Source: Maribacter sp. ACAM166
GTDB taxonomy: Bacteria; Bacteroidota; Bacteroidia; Flavobacteriales; Flavobacteriaceae
Direction: 5' to 3'
Assembly (NCBI RefSeq): GCF_005771495.1
Contig: NZ_VAUW01000009.1
Location: forward strand, 1 to 64,000
Length of the DNA stretch: 64,000 nt
Part shown: one piece after another, positions 53,996-62,938 of the stretch
Layout of the letters: each line of letters begins with the position of its first letter
Numbering within the stretch: the stretch's first letter is position 1
Notes under the pieces: model-generated
Database searches by the model: none
Told to the model about the DNA's origin: nothing
The model's input: the letters and a program-made list of their open reading frames with translations, nothing else
Program-made: the position numbers and the translations under genes

Positions 53996-56900
53996 ATGTT
54001 GAATTCGATTTATTCCCTTTTGAAAAGTGGCCATCTCATTTTTTGTGTTTGCATTTGCTTTCTTTTTTTTAGCGAAAAATCTTATTCTCAAGCTAGTGAG
54101 GAAATTGGAATTCCACTAATTACGAATTATCCAACTTCTGAATATGGAGGGAACGGGCAGGTTTGGGCTATCATTCAAAGCAATGACCAATTGATGTACT
54201 TTGGAACTTCTACAGAGATTATGGAATTTGATGGCATCAATTGGAGGCAGATTCGTATTCCTGATTATCCCACTGGGGTATCAACAAGAGGGCTCGTGAT
54301 GGATGATGAGGGTGTTATTTTTTATGCATCCGGCGGAAGTTTTGGGTATCTGAAAAGAAATGAATTTGGTAATCGAGAAGCAGAATCTTTGAAATACTTA
54401 ATCCCAGAAGATAAGCGAGATTTTGAAGAAATTTGGTCAGCACATTATGACGGAGAGTTTTTGTATTTCCAATCTCGAGAATACCTTTTTAGGCTATCGT
54501 ATGATTTGTCTGCGGGTGAATTTGAACTGAAAACTTATCCTGCCTACAGTACGTTTTCCCTTGGCTATATAATCCATGGGGAATATATCATACATGACAT
54601 TAAAACCGGTCTGCACAAAATGGTCGATGGAGAACTTGAGCTAATAGAAGGAAGTGAAGTTCTTGCTGGAGATAGGATGTTCACTGTGGTTCCGCATTCG
54701 GATAACCCTGTAACGGGTAAAAAGCAATTTTTAGCGGGTAGGTTTTATCAAGATTTTTATAAGTACGACGGAGAGAAATTTGAAATTTTTGAAAGTGAGC
54801 TTAATCAGTATACGAAGACCAATCTTCTTTATAAAAGCGCCCTTCTTTCCAATGGGAATCTAGTGGCATCAATCATTGGAATGGGGCTCGTCGTGGCAAG
54901 CCCTGAGGGCAAATTGTTAAACATTTTATCCGCTGATCAAGGACTTCAAGACCCTTCGGTCTATTCTGTCTTTGTGGATCAAGACCAGACCGTTTGGGTT
55001 GGGTTGGACAATGGTATTTCAAAGCTACAGCTAAATTCTCCGATCAGTACTTTTACTAAGAATCAAGGGGTTAATTCAACCATTTACGCCATTACTCGAG
55101 CTGGCGGACAATTGTACATTAGCTCTTCCATTGGTCTTTATAATTATGACGCTGCCACGAAAAAATTTATTCCAATTCCAGAATTAGGTAACATTCAGAT
55201 TTGGAACTTGGTGGTCGATGGCGATGATTTGCTTGTACCTGGAGAAGTCTTTTCGATGATCCGAGATGGAAGAATTCTTCCCATTGACCCCAATACTAGT
55301 GGAGGTCAAGACTTGATGATATCGCCTTCCAATCCAAACCTTTTATACATATCCATTCCTGGTGGACTGAGGATTTTCACTAGAAAAGGAGATTTTTGGG
55401 AAAAATTTGTTGACTTAGAAGGAATGCCTAATACGATTTGGACCATAGCTGAAAGCGTGGATGGAACAATTTGGGGAGGTACCCAAACGAATATGGCATA
55501 CAGGATTACCCCCGCTTATGATGAAAACGGCCTTCCAAAAGTCATCGATTATAAAATCAAAATATTTGGTGTTGAGGAAGGTTTGGTCAATTCTCCTGGA
55601 TATTTAGGTGCGATTGATGGTGAAATCTTTTTCCCTTCCTTTGGGGCTAGCTTGCGCTACGATCCTAAAACCGAAACAATCGTTCCTGATGACAGATTTG
55701 GAATGATACCAGACAATCTGGGGCTTACTGACGGTTTTTTTATGAAAGAGGACTCCCAAGGCCAAGTTTGGATTCCCATTGGCAATAAGCTAAGACTAGC
55801 GACCCCTGATCCAGACAAAACCTACATCATCGAGGAAAATCTCTTTAATGACTACCCTTATCAAAGTGTGAATGGACTATATTCCGAAGAGGATGGTATT
55901 GTTTGGATTGGAAGTGGGCAAGGTTTGCTTCGCTATGATCGTTCCGTTTCTTCTATACCTAAGACTAATTTTCCAGTGATGATGCGAGGTGTTTTTGCTG
56001 GATCTGATACACTCAATCATCTCACACAGGGAATTGATGATGATTTGGTAGATTTGCCCTATTCCCAAAACTCACTTCGCTTTACCTATGCTGCCCAGTT
56101 TTTTCAGCAGGAACAGCGAACTACCTATCAAACTTTTTTAGAAGGATTTGAATCTGATTGGACAGATTGGAACAGGAGCTCATATAAAGAATACACTAAC
56201 CTTTCTTGGGGCACTTATACCTTCCGAGTACGAGCTAAAAACGTCTTCAATGAAATAGGAGAGGAAGTAATGTATACCTTCGTAATTTCTCCTCCTTGGT
56301 ATGCAACTTGGTGGGCTTATCTATCCTATTTACTATTATTTGGGTTACTTGTAGCACTAATAAGTCGTACCCAACAAGCAAAAGTAATCAACAAAGAAAG
56401 ACAGCATGCCGCCCTGCGCGAAGCGACGTTAAAGGCAGAAGCTGAAAATGATAGACGAAAAAATATTGAATTGATTAGTGAGATTGGCAAGGATATTACC
56501 AGTTCGCTTTCTATCGAAAACATAATTGATACTGTATATCTGCACGTTAATAAACTCATGGACGCCTCGGTATTTGGAATTGGAATTTACAACAGATCAG
56601 ATAAAACGCTACTGTTTCCTGCTACAAAAGAAAAAGGAAGCGTTTTGCCTCCATATAGCTATAGTTTAGAGGATAAAAATAGACTGGCAAATTGGTGCTT
56701 TAAAAATCAAAAAGAGATACTGTCTAATGACTTCGAGAATGATTACCAGCTATATGTCGAGTATATTCAAGCTACAGCAGCAGGAGAAGATACCCAGTCC
56801 ATCGTCTACCTACCGCTAATTAATAAAGGTAAAATAATAGGTGTTCTCACCGCTCAAAGTTTTTCTAAGAACGCATATACAGATTTCCATCAAGATATAC

Positions 56901-57745
56901 TGAGGAGTATCGCTAATTATGCTGCTTTGGCGCTTGATAATGCTGAAGCTTATAGAAATCTAAAGATTACCCAATCCCAATTAATCCAATCCGAAAAAAT
57001 GGCCAGCCTTGGAGAACTCACAGCAGGCATAGCCCATGAAATACAGAACCCATTGAACTTCGTTAATAACTTTAGTGAAGTGAGCAACGAACTCATTGAC
57101 GAAATGAATGAAGAAATCACCAAAGGAGATTTTAAAGAAGTAAAGTTTATTGCTGCGGATATCAAGCAGAACCTTGAAAAAATAAACCACCATGGCAAAC
57201 GTGCCGATGCTATTGTAAAAGGCATGCTGCAGCACAGCCGAAGCAGTGCAGGTAAAAAAGAACCTACCAATATCAATGCTTTAGCAGACGAATATTTACG
57301 ATTGGCATATCACGGTTTAAGAGCAAAAGATAAAACATTCAACGCTACACTTGAAACTGATTTTGATAAAAATATCGAACCTGTAAATACTATACCGCAA
57401 GATTTGGGCCGAGTAATTCTGAATTTGATTACCAATGCGTTTTATGCTGTCAATGAGAAGAAACAAAACGATGCGAAGTTCAAACCTATCGTTTCGGTCA
57501 GTACTAAAAAGACTGGAGGCCATTTAGAAATTACAGTCTCAGATAATGGAAACGGAATTCCAAATAAAGTCATAGATAAAATATTCCAACCCTTTTTCAC
57601 GACCAAACCTACCGGCCAAGGAACCGGATTAGGTCTAAGCTTGAGTTATGATATTGTGAAGGCGCATGGCGGAATATTAAATGTTGAATCTAAAGAAGGA
57701 AAAGGGTGCGTTTTTAAAATTTCATTACCCATTGAATCTAATTAA
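53996..57745 (+). CDS. Propeller/Y_Y_Y/GAF sensor histidine kinase
   Basis: This 1249 aa kinase is homologous to the previous one over its propellers (about 35-690) and Y_Y_Y domain (SFTYVSPFF-like LRFTYAAQFFQQEQRTTYQT), followed by a membrane helix at about 768-790. It differs by an added cytosolic GAF domain (about 822-985: SIENIIDTVYLHVNKLMDAS, then YLPLINKGKIIGVLTAQS and IANYAALALDNAEAYRNLK). HisKA has His1014, and HATPase is complete. The signal peptide region is at residues 10-31. The gap to the previous gene is 60 bp, and the next gene starts one base after the stop. It probably combines an external and an internal signal. Confidence 0.93.
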   Translation: MLNSIYSLLKSGHLIFCVCICFLFFSEKSYSQASEEIGIPLITNYPTSEYGGNGQVWAIIQSNDQLMYFGTSTEIMEFDGINWRQIRIPDYPTGVSTRGLVMDDEGVIFYASGGSFGYLKRNEFGNREAESLKYLIPEDKRDFEEIWSAHYDGEFLYFQSREYLFRLSYDLSAGEFELKTYPAYSTFSLGYIIHGEYIIHDIKTGLHKMVDGELELIEGSEVLAGDRMFTVVPHSDNPVTGKKQFLAGRFYQDFYKYDGEKFEIFESELNQYTKTNLLYKSALLSNGNLVASIIGMGLVVASPEGKLLNILSADQGLQDPSVYSVFVDQDQTVWVGLDNGISKLQLNSPISTFTKNQGVNSTIYAITRAGGQLYISSSIGLYNYDAATKKFIPIPELGNIQIWNLVVDGDDLLVPGEVFSMIRDGRILPIDPNTSGGQDLMISPSNPNLLYISIPGGLRIFTRKGDFWEKFVDLEGMPNTIWTIAESVDGTIWGGTQTNMAYRITPAYDENGLPKVIDYKIKIFGVEEGLVNSPGYLGAIDGEIFFPSFGASLRYDPKTETIVPDDRFGMIPDNLGLTDGFFMKEDSQGQVWIPIGNKLRLATPDPDKTYIIEENLFNDYPYQSVNGLYSEEDGIVWIGSGQGLLRYDRSVSSIPKTNFPVMMRGVFAGSDTLNHLTQGIDDDLVDLPYSQNSLRFTYAAQFFQQEQRTTYQTFLEGFESDWTDWNRSSYKEYTNLSWGTYTFRVRAKNVFNEIGEEVMYTFVISPPWYATWWAYLSYLLLFGLLVALISRTQQAKVINKERQHAALREATLKAEAENDRRKNIELISEIGKDITSSLSIENIIDTVYLHVNKLMDASVFGIGIYNRSDKTLLFPATKEKGSVLPPYSYSLEDKNRLANWCFKNQKEILSNDFENDYQLYVEYIQATAAGEDTQSIVYLPLINKGKIIGVLTAQSFSKNAYTDFHQDILRSIANYAALALDNAEAYRNLKITQSQLIQSEKMASLGELTAGIAHEIQNPLNFVNNFSEVSNELIDEMNEEITKGDFKEVKFIAADIKQNLEKINHHGKRADAIVKGMLQHSRSSAGKKEPTNINALADEYLRLAYHGLRAKDKTFNATLETDFDKNIEPVNTIPQDLGRVILNLITNAFYAVNEKKQNDAKFKPIVSVSTKKTGGHLEITVSDNGNGIPNKVIDKIFQPFFTTKPTGQGTGLGLSLSYDIVKAHGGILNVESKEGKGCVFKISLPIESN

Positions 57746-57746
57746 A

Positions 57747-59036
57747 ATGAACACAACCAAAGAACAAGAATTACTGCGAACCTATCAACTATTTGTGGCA
57801 TCTTTCATGGAAAATTCGTCAGTAGATGAATTGAATGATATCCTCTCCCCTGATATTATGGGTTTTGGTACTACAAGCGATGAAAAAGTTTTTGGAATAG
57901 AGGCCGTTAGAAACTTAAATGACATTGGAAAGCAACAAAAACAATCACTTGAAGATTACCACTATACTTCTAAAATTATAAAAAAGCAAATTTCTAAAAA
58001 AGGGGATGCTGCAATCATTATCACAGAAATAAATTTAGGCTATTCCATACATGAAATTAAAACGGTAATGCCGCTTAGAATTACGACCGTTCTATTTTTT
58101 GATGAAACATGGAAAGTGATTCATTGGCATGGATCATTGGGTGTTGAATCTGAAGGAGATACGTGGCATCAAAATGAATGGCAAAGAGATAATGACCGCC
58201 TACAGAAAAAGGTAGATGAACAAACTGCCGAATTAAAAAAATCATTAGTAGATTTAAAAGCCACCCAATCACAACTCATTCAATCAGAAAAAATGGCAAG
58301 CCTAGGAGAGCTTACTGCTGGCATTGCCCACGAGATTCAGAATCCCTTAAACTTCGTCAATAATTTCTCTGAAGTCAGCAATGAGCTTGTTGACGAAATG
58401 AACGAAGAACTGGATAAAGGGGATCTTGAAGAAGCCAAGGCTATCTCCTTGGATATCAAGCAAAACCTAGAAAAAATAAACCACCATGGCAAACGAGCCG
58501 ATGCCATCGTAAAAGGAATGCTGCAGCACAGCCGAAGCAATACTGGGAAAAAAGAACCTACCGATATCAATGCCTTGGCAGACGAGTATTTACGATTAGC
58601 CTATCATGGTTTACGGGCAAAAGACAAATCTTTTAATGCCCAGTTGGTAACCGATTTTGATGATACCATCGGAAACATAAATATCATTTCTCAAGATATG
58701 GGGCGCGTCATCCTCAATCTAATTACCAATGCCTTTTATGCCGTTAATGAGAAAAAGAAAGAACAGGTAGCAGGGTATGAACCTACTGTTTCCATAAGTA
58801 CCAAAAAAAATACAGATACCATAGAACTAAAAGTAACAGACAATGGTAAGGGGATACCAGAATCTGTTAAAGAAAAGGTATTCCAGCCTTTCTTTACGAC
58901 CAAGCCTACGGGCGAAGGTACTGGTCTTGGTCTTTCTTTAAGTTATGATATTATAACCAAAGGTCATGGTGGGGAATTAAAAGTAAACACCAAGCAAAAT
59001 ATAGGAACCGAATTTAGTATTAACCTGCCATTATAG
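57747..59036 (+). CDS. Small soluble histidine kinase with N-terminal NTF2-like domain
   Basis: The protein is 429 aa from ATG 57747, one base after the previous stop. The frame is open upstream into that gene, but MNTTKEQELLRTYQLFVASF is the sensible start. A single SnoaL_3/NTF2-like domain (about 8-135) ends with WKVIHWHGSLG. A coiled coil (about 145-178) leads to HisKA with His195 and to a full HATPase ending GTEFSINLPL. No membrane segment is present. It is the minimal member of the array: the same transmitter fed by one presumably ligand-binding domain of the fold that also occurs in the separate proteins at 37634-42375. Confidence 0.92.
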   Translation: MNTTKEQELLRTYQLFVASFMENSSVDELNDILSPDIMGFGTTSDEKVFGIEAVRNLNDIGKQQKQSLEDYHYTSKIIKKQISKKGDAAIIITEINLGYSIHEIKTVMPLRITTVLFFDETWKVIHWHGSLGVESEGDTWHQNEWQRDNDRLQKKVDEQTAELKKSLVDLKATQSQLIQSEKMASLGELTAGIAHEIQNPLNFVNNFSEVSNELVDEMNEELDKGDLEEAKAISLDIKQNLEKINHHGKRADAIVKGMLQHSRSNTGKKEPTDINALADEYLRLAYHGLRAKDKSFNAQLVTDFDDTIGNINIISQDMGRVILNLITNAFYAVNEKKKEQVAGYEPTVSISTKKNTDTIELKVTDNGKGIPESVKEKVFQPFFTTKPTGEGTGLGLSLSYDIITKGHGGELKVNTKQNIGTEFSINLPL

Positions 59037-59088
59037 ACAGGCAGTTTTAAGCAATAGTGTAATTTAAGACCCAACCAATTAGAACAAC

Positions 59089-62000
59089 ATGAGAATACAT
59101 AACCCATTCATAATTACTTTTATCTGTTTCATTTCCTCATTTTGTTTTGCTCAAGTACAGGAGCAACAGATTAATCCCACCTATTTAACGATTGGCGATG
59201 GCCTTGCTTCCCCAACTGTGACAGATGTTATGCAAGATAGTTATGGGCTGCTTTGGCTTGCAACTAGCAATGGCCTGCAAAAATATGACGGATATCGGTT
59301 TGAGACCTATAAACATATTCCCACGAAACCCACTAGTTTGCTTAACAATAAAGTATGGAGCCTTGCGGAAGATAACAGCCATGATATTTGGGTAGCGACA
59401 GACGATGGCGTATCTAGGTTTGACCGTGGTAACAATGAATTTATCAATTATCCGCTCGCCGAAATACTTAATTTACCATTAGGTAGTATTGTCGCTTTGA
59501 AACTCTTTATCGATTCTCAGCAACGTATTTGGGCTGCAACTACAACAATGGAGTTGGTACGCTATAATCCTGAGACGGACCAATGGAGCCTTGCAGATTA
59601 CGAAATACTTAATGAAACTAACCCAATTCATACGGGTTTTGGTATTGCAATAACCGAAGATGCCCAAGGTGGAATTTGGTTTGGGTCATCAGTACATGGC
59701 TTAATGCACATGGGCAAAGATGAAAAAACGTTTAAGCCGGTACATTCAGATACCTGGGGAGAATTTGACTTCTCAAATCCTGATAATATTATTACCTCAT
59801 TATACTCAGACACCAATAATATACTTTGGTTAACAACCCACAAAGGAGTGTACAAATTTAATCCTAAAACTGGTTTTTTAAAAACACTTATTGAATATAA
59901 AGAAGATACGAATATCATTTGGAAGAGTATGAACAGTATTTCACCTGATCAAGACGGAAATATATGGGTTGCCAATAATTTTAGGGGAATATTAAAATTT
60001 AATGGAACCACAGATACATATACCAAGGTTACCCTTGACGGAAAAATGAAAATGCAAGAATTTATGTGGGATATTACCATGACACGTTTCATTATAGATC
60101 GCAGCGGTATTTTTTGGTTTGGGTCTATTGAAGGTGGCTTATTAAAATACGACCCCGTGAACAAGCCCTTTTCCTATTTTTCACATCGTGAAGGGGATGC
60201 ACTGAGTATAAGCCCCAACGGGGTCTTTGGACTTCTTGCTTCAAAAGTAAGACCTGGAACAATGTATGTAGGATCAAGAGGTGGAGGATTGAATGTTTTT
60301 GACCCAAAAAAAAGAACGTTTGAAAAAATCACCTTTGATGTGGTAGATGATTTCTTTGGCGGATCTGTACGAAGTATTGCAGAAGATACTGATGGCACCC
60401 TTTGGTTAGGTACTTGGGGCGATGGGCTTATTGAACTGGATAAAAATTACCAAGAGCTCAACCGGTACAACTATGAAGCAAAAAATAGTAATTCCATTTC
60501 TAACAATCAAGTACGTCTCATTAAAAAAGACCACCAAGGTAAATTTTGGGTCGGCACCAATAATGGATTGAACATTTTTGACCCATCAACGGGCAACTTC
60601 CAACGGTTAGCGAGTAAAGGCAATATGCAATATCCGCAAAATTTAGTGGAAGAGTTGGAAAAATTGTCCTCCTCCAACCAAAGTATAGGGCTTATAGATA
60701 ACGTTAGAGATTTAGAAGACCGGTCTCAGCCTATAACAATAGAAACAAAAGGCACCTATTGGGTACTATCAGTTGGTGAAGGTGATACGAGAAGTATGGT
60801 AGATTATGGTTGGATCGAGAATGCCCAAAAAGATACCATCTGGAGTTTTGGTAGGAATGAGGATACCTTTTATGCCGGAGGCGGTGCCAAGAATAGGATT
60901 GTAATAGCACCCTTAACCCTTATACCAGGCTCCTATGTTTTACGTTACAAGGCCGATGATAGCCATGCCTATGAAAAGTGGAATGAAAATCCACCGAATC
61001 AAACTTCCCTATATGGTATTACGCTTATAAAACCCAAAGATGATGCCCAGACCAGCTCTTTTGAAAAACAAATTGCCGTTAACCAAAATGGTATTATCAT
61101 GGGTGGAAACAATATATCTGATATTGAAATTGGTGAAAAATATATTTGGGTCGGTGCAAGTGGTCAGGGGCTAACTAGAATTGATCCCGTAACTAATAAG
61201 GCAACCTATTATGATTATGACCCTGAAAATGAGAATTCAATAAGCAGCAATGTTATTTCAGACATCTTAGAAGATAGCAAAGGAATACTTTGGTTAACGA
61301 CAACAGAGGGAATTAATCGGCTAGACCCCGATTCTGGAAAAATTACTGTATTTACAGAAGCTGATGGCCTTGCGACCAACCTTACAGAGGCAATTTTAGA
61401 AGGTGATAACGGCGAAATGTGGATTGCCTCACAAAACGGAATTTCACAAATGGTAACCAATGAAACCTTAGGTAAAGTAACCTTTATAAACTATAATTCT
61501 TCTGATGGTATAGGCGGAGATATTTTTATACCCTTGGGCGCAGCACGAAGTTCTGACGGCACCTTTTATTTTGGTGGCAATCACGGTCTTACCACCTTTA
61601 ATAGCATTACCGCAAATAATATCTCCCCAACATTACTAATTTCGAATGTGTTAATTTCAAATAAATCGGTGCTCGATATGGGAGCGGAAAGTCCGTTGAC
61701 TGAAAGTCTTCTTAACACCGATTTGCTTAATTTATCCCATCAACAGAACAACTTAAGTTTTGAATTTTCGGCCTTACACTTTGCAAATGCAGAAAAAAAT
61801 CAATATGCCCACAAACTCATTGGCTACGATAAAGACTGGATCTATGACAACCGCAACTTTGCCTCGTATACCAATCTAGATCCAGGCAAGTATAAATTTG
61901 CCATAAGAGCCTCTAATGCCTATGGTATATGGAACGAAGATGGCAAAACCTTATCGATAACCATTTCAGCTGCTTGGTGGCAAACCTGGTGGGCCTATGT

Positions 62001-62931
62001 GTTATTTGGAGTAGTTACGGCAAGTATTTTGAGGGCTTATATCGCTTTTAGGGCTAAAAAATTGAAGAATGAAAATAAGGCCTTAGAAGAACGTGTTGAA
62101 CAAAGAACAATCGAACTAAAAAATAATATAGACCAATTAAAAGCGACCCAATCACAACTAATCCAATCTGAAAAAATGGCAAGTCTCGGTGAGTTAACCG
62201 CTGGTATTGCTCACGAGATTCAAAATCCTTTAAATTTCGTCAATAATTTCTCAGAAGTCAGCAATGAGCTTATCGATGAAATGAACGAAGAACTAGATAA
62301 AGGAGATCTTGAAGAAGCCAAGGCTATATCATTGGATATCAAACAAAACCTAGAGAGAATTAACCACCATGGCAGACGCGCCGATTCTATTGTAAAAGGA
62401 ATGCTACAACACAGCCGTGCCAGTGGTAACAAAAAAGAGCCTACGGATATCAATGCCCTGACAGATGAATACTTACGATTGGCATATCACGGTCTTCGGG
62501 CAAAGGATAAAAGCTTCAATGCTGATTTCAAGACAAATTTTGATGACAGTATTGTTTCAATACAAATAATTCCTCAGGATATAGGCCGCGTAATATTAAA
62601 CTTAATTACCAACGCATTTTATGCCGTAAACGAAAAGAAGCAACAACTGGGTGCGAACTATAAACCTACAGTACTAGTAAGTACTAAAAACGTTGGGGAC
62701 ATTGTGGAAATAAGAATTACCGATAATGGAAACGGAATATCTAAAACAGTTATAGATAAAATTTTTCAACCTTTTTTCACCACTAAACCAACGGGTAAAG
62801 GTACTGGTTTAGGTCTAAGTATGAGTTATGACATCGCAAAGGCGCATCGTGGCGAATTAAAGGTAGAAACTAGGGAAGCTGAAGGAACAACTTTTATCAT
62901 AGAATTGCCTAAATTCATAACCACCAACTAG
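59089..62931 (+). CDS. Propeller/Y_Y_Y sensor kinase with inserted beta-rich domain
   Basis: This 1280 aa kinase has a signal peptide (FIITFICFISSFCFAQ). Reg_prop repeats occur on both sides (DSYGLLWLATSNGLQKYDGY early; ILEDSKGILWLTTTEGINRL late). Between them, residues about 547-653 are not propeller-like: GTYWVLSVGEGDTRSMVDYG, then TLIPGSYVLRYKADDSHAYE and KWNENPPNQTSLYGI, probably a beta-sandwich. The Y_Y_Y domain precedes a membrane helix (about 962-985). A coiled coil leads to HisKA with His1042 and a complete HATPase. One small change in the last block reads AHRGELKVE where paralogues have HGGELKVE. The next sensor gene starts 7 bp downstream. Confidence 0.92.
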   Translation: MRIHNPFIITFICFISSFCFAQVQEQQINPTYLTIGDGLASPTVTDVMQDSYGLLWLATSNGLQKYDGYRFETYKHIPTKPTSLLNNKVWSLAEDNSHDIWVATDDGVSRFDRGNNEFINYPLAEILNLPLGSIVALKLFIDSQQRIWAATTTMELVRYNPETDQWSLADYEILNETNPIHTGFGIAITEDAQGGIWFGSSVHGLMHMGKDEKTFKPVHSDTWGEFDFSNPDNIITSLYSDTNNILWLTTHKGVYKFNPKTGFLKTLIEYKEDTNIIWKSMNSISPDQDGNIWVANNFRGILKFNGTTDTYTKVTLDGKMKMQEFMWDITMTRFIIDRSGIFWFGSIEGGLLKYDPVNKPFSYFSHREGDALSISPNGVFGLLASKVRPGTMYVGSRGGGLNVFDPKKRTFEKITFDVVDDFFGGSVRSIAEDTDGTLWLGTWGDGLIELDKNYQELNRYNYEAKNSNSISNNQVRLIKKDHQGKFWVGTNNGLNIFDPSTGNFQRLASKGNMQYPQNLVEELEKLSSSNQSIGLIDNVRDLEDRSQPITIETKGTYWVLSVGEGDTRSMVDYGWIENAQKDTIWSFGRNEDTFYAGGGAKNRIVIAPLTLIPGSYVLRYKADDSHAYEKWNENPPNQTSLYGITLIKPKDDAQTSSFEKQIAVNQNGIIMGGNNISDIEIGEKYIWVGASGQGLTRIDPVTNKATYYDYDPENENSISSNVISDILEDSKGILWLTTTEGINRLDPDSGKITVFTEADGLATNLTEAILEGDNGEMWIASQNGISQMVTNETLGKVTFINYNSSDGIGGDIFIPLGAARSSDGTFYFGGNHGLTTFNSITANNISPTLLISNVLISNKSVLDMGAESPLTESLLNTDLLNLSHQQNNLSFEFSALHFANAEKNQYAHKLIGYDKDWIYDNRNFASYTNLDPGKYKFAIRASNAYGIWNEDGKTLSITISAAWWQTWWAYVLFGVVTASILRAYIAFRAKKLKNENKALEERVEQRTIELKNNIDQLKATQSQLIQSEKMASLGELTAGIAHEIQNPLNFVNNFSEVSNELIDEMNEELDKGDLEEAKAISLDIKQNLERINHHGRRADSIVKGMLQHSRASGNKKEPTDINALTDEYLRLAYHGLRAKDKSFNADFKTNFDDSIVSIQIIPQDIGRVILNLITNAFYAVNEKKQQLGANYKPTVLVSTKNVGDIVEIRITDNGNGISKTVIDKIFQPFFTTKPTGKGTGLGLSMSYDIAKAHRGELKVETREAEGTTFIIELPKFITTN

Positions 62932-62938
62932 GGTAAGA

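Noticed and set aside
57681-57746. Upstream extension of the small NTF2-like kinase into the previous gene
   Set aside because: The sequence there is the out-of-frame end of the upstream kinase. ATG 57747 gives a normal start one base after that stop.
50015-62453. Recurrent antisense open frames of similar sequence at 50015-50260, 56950-57276, 58337-58570 and 62220-62453
   Set aside because: They lie opposite the conserved transmitter coding region of each kinase and resemble each other only because the sense strands are paralogous. No start context or family pattern is seen.
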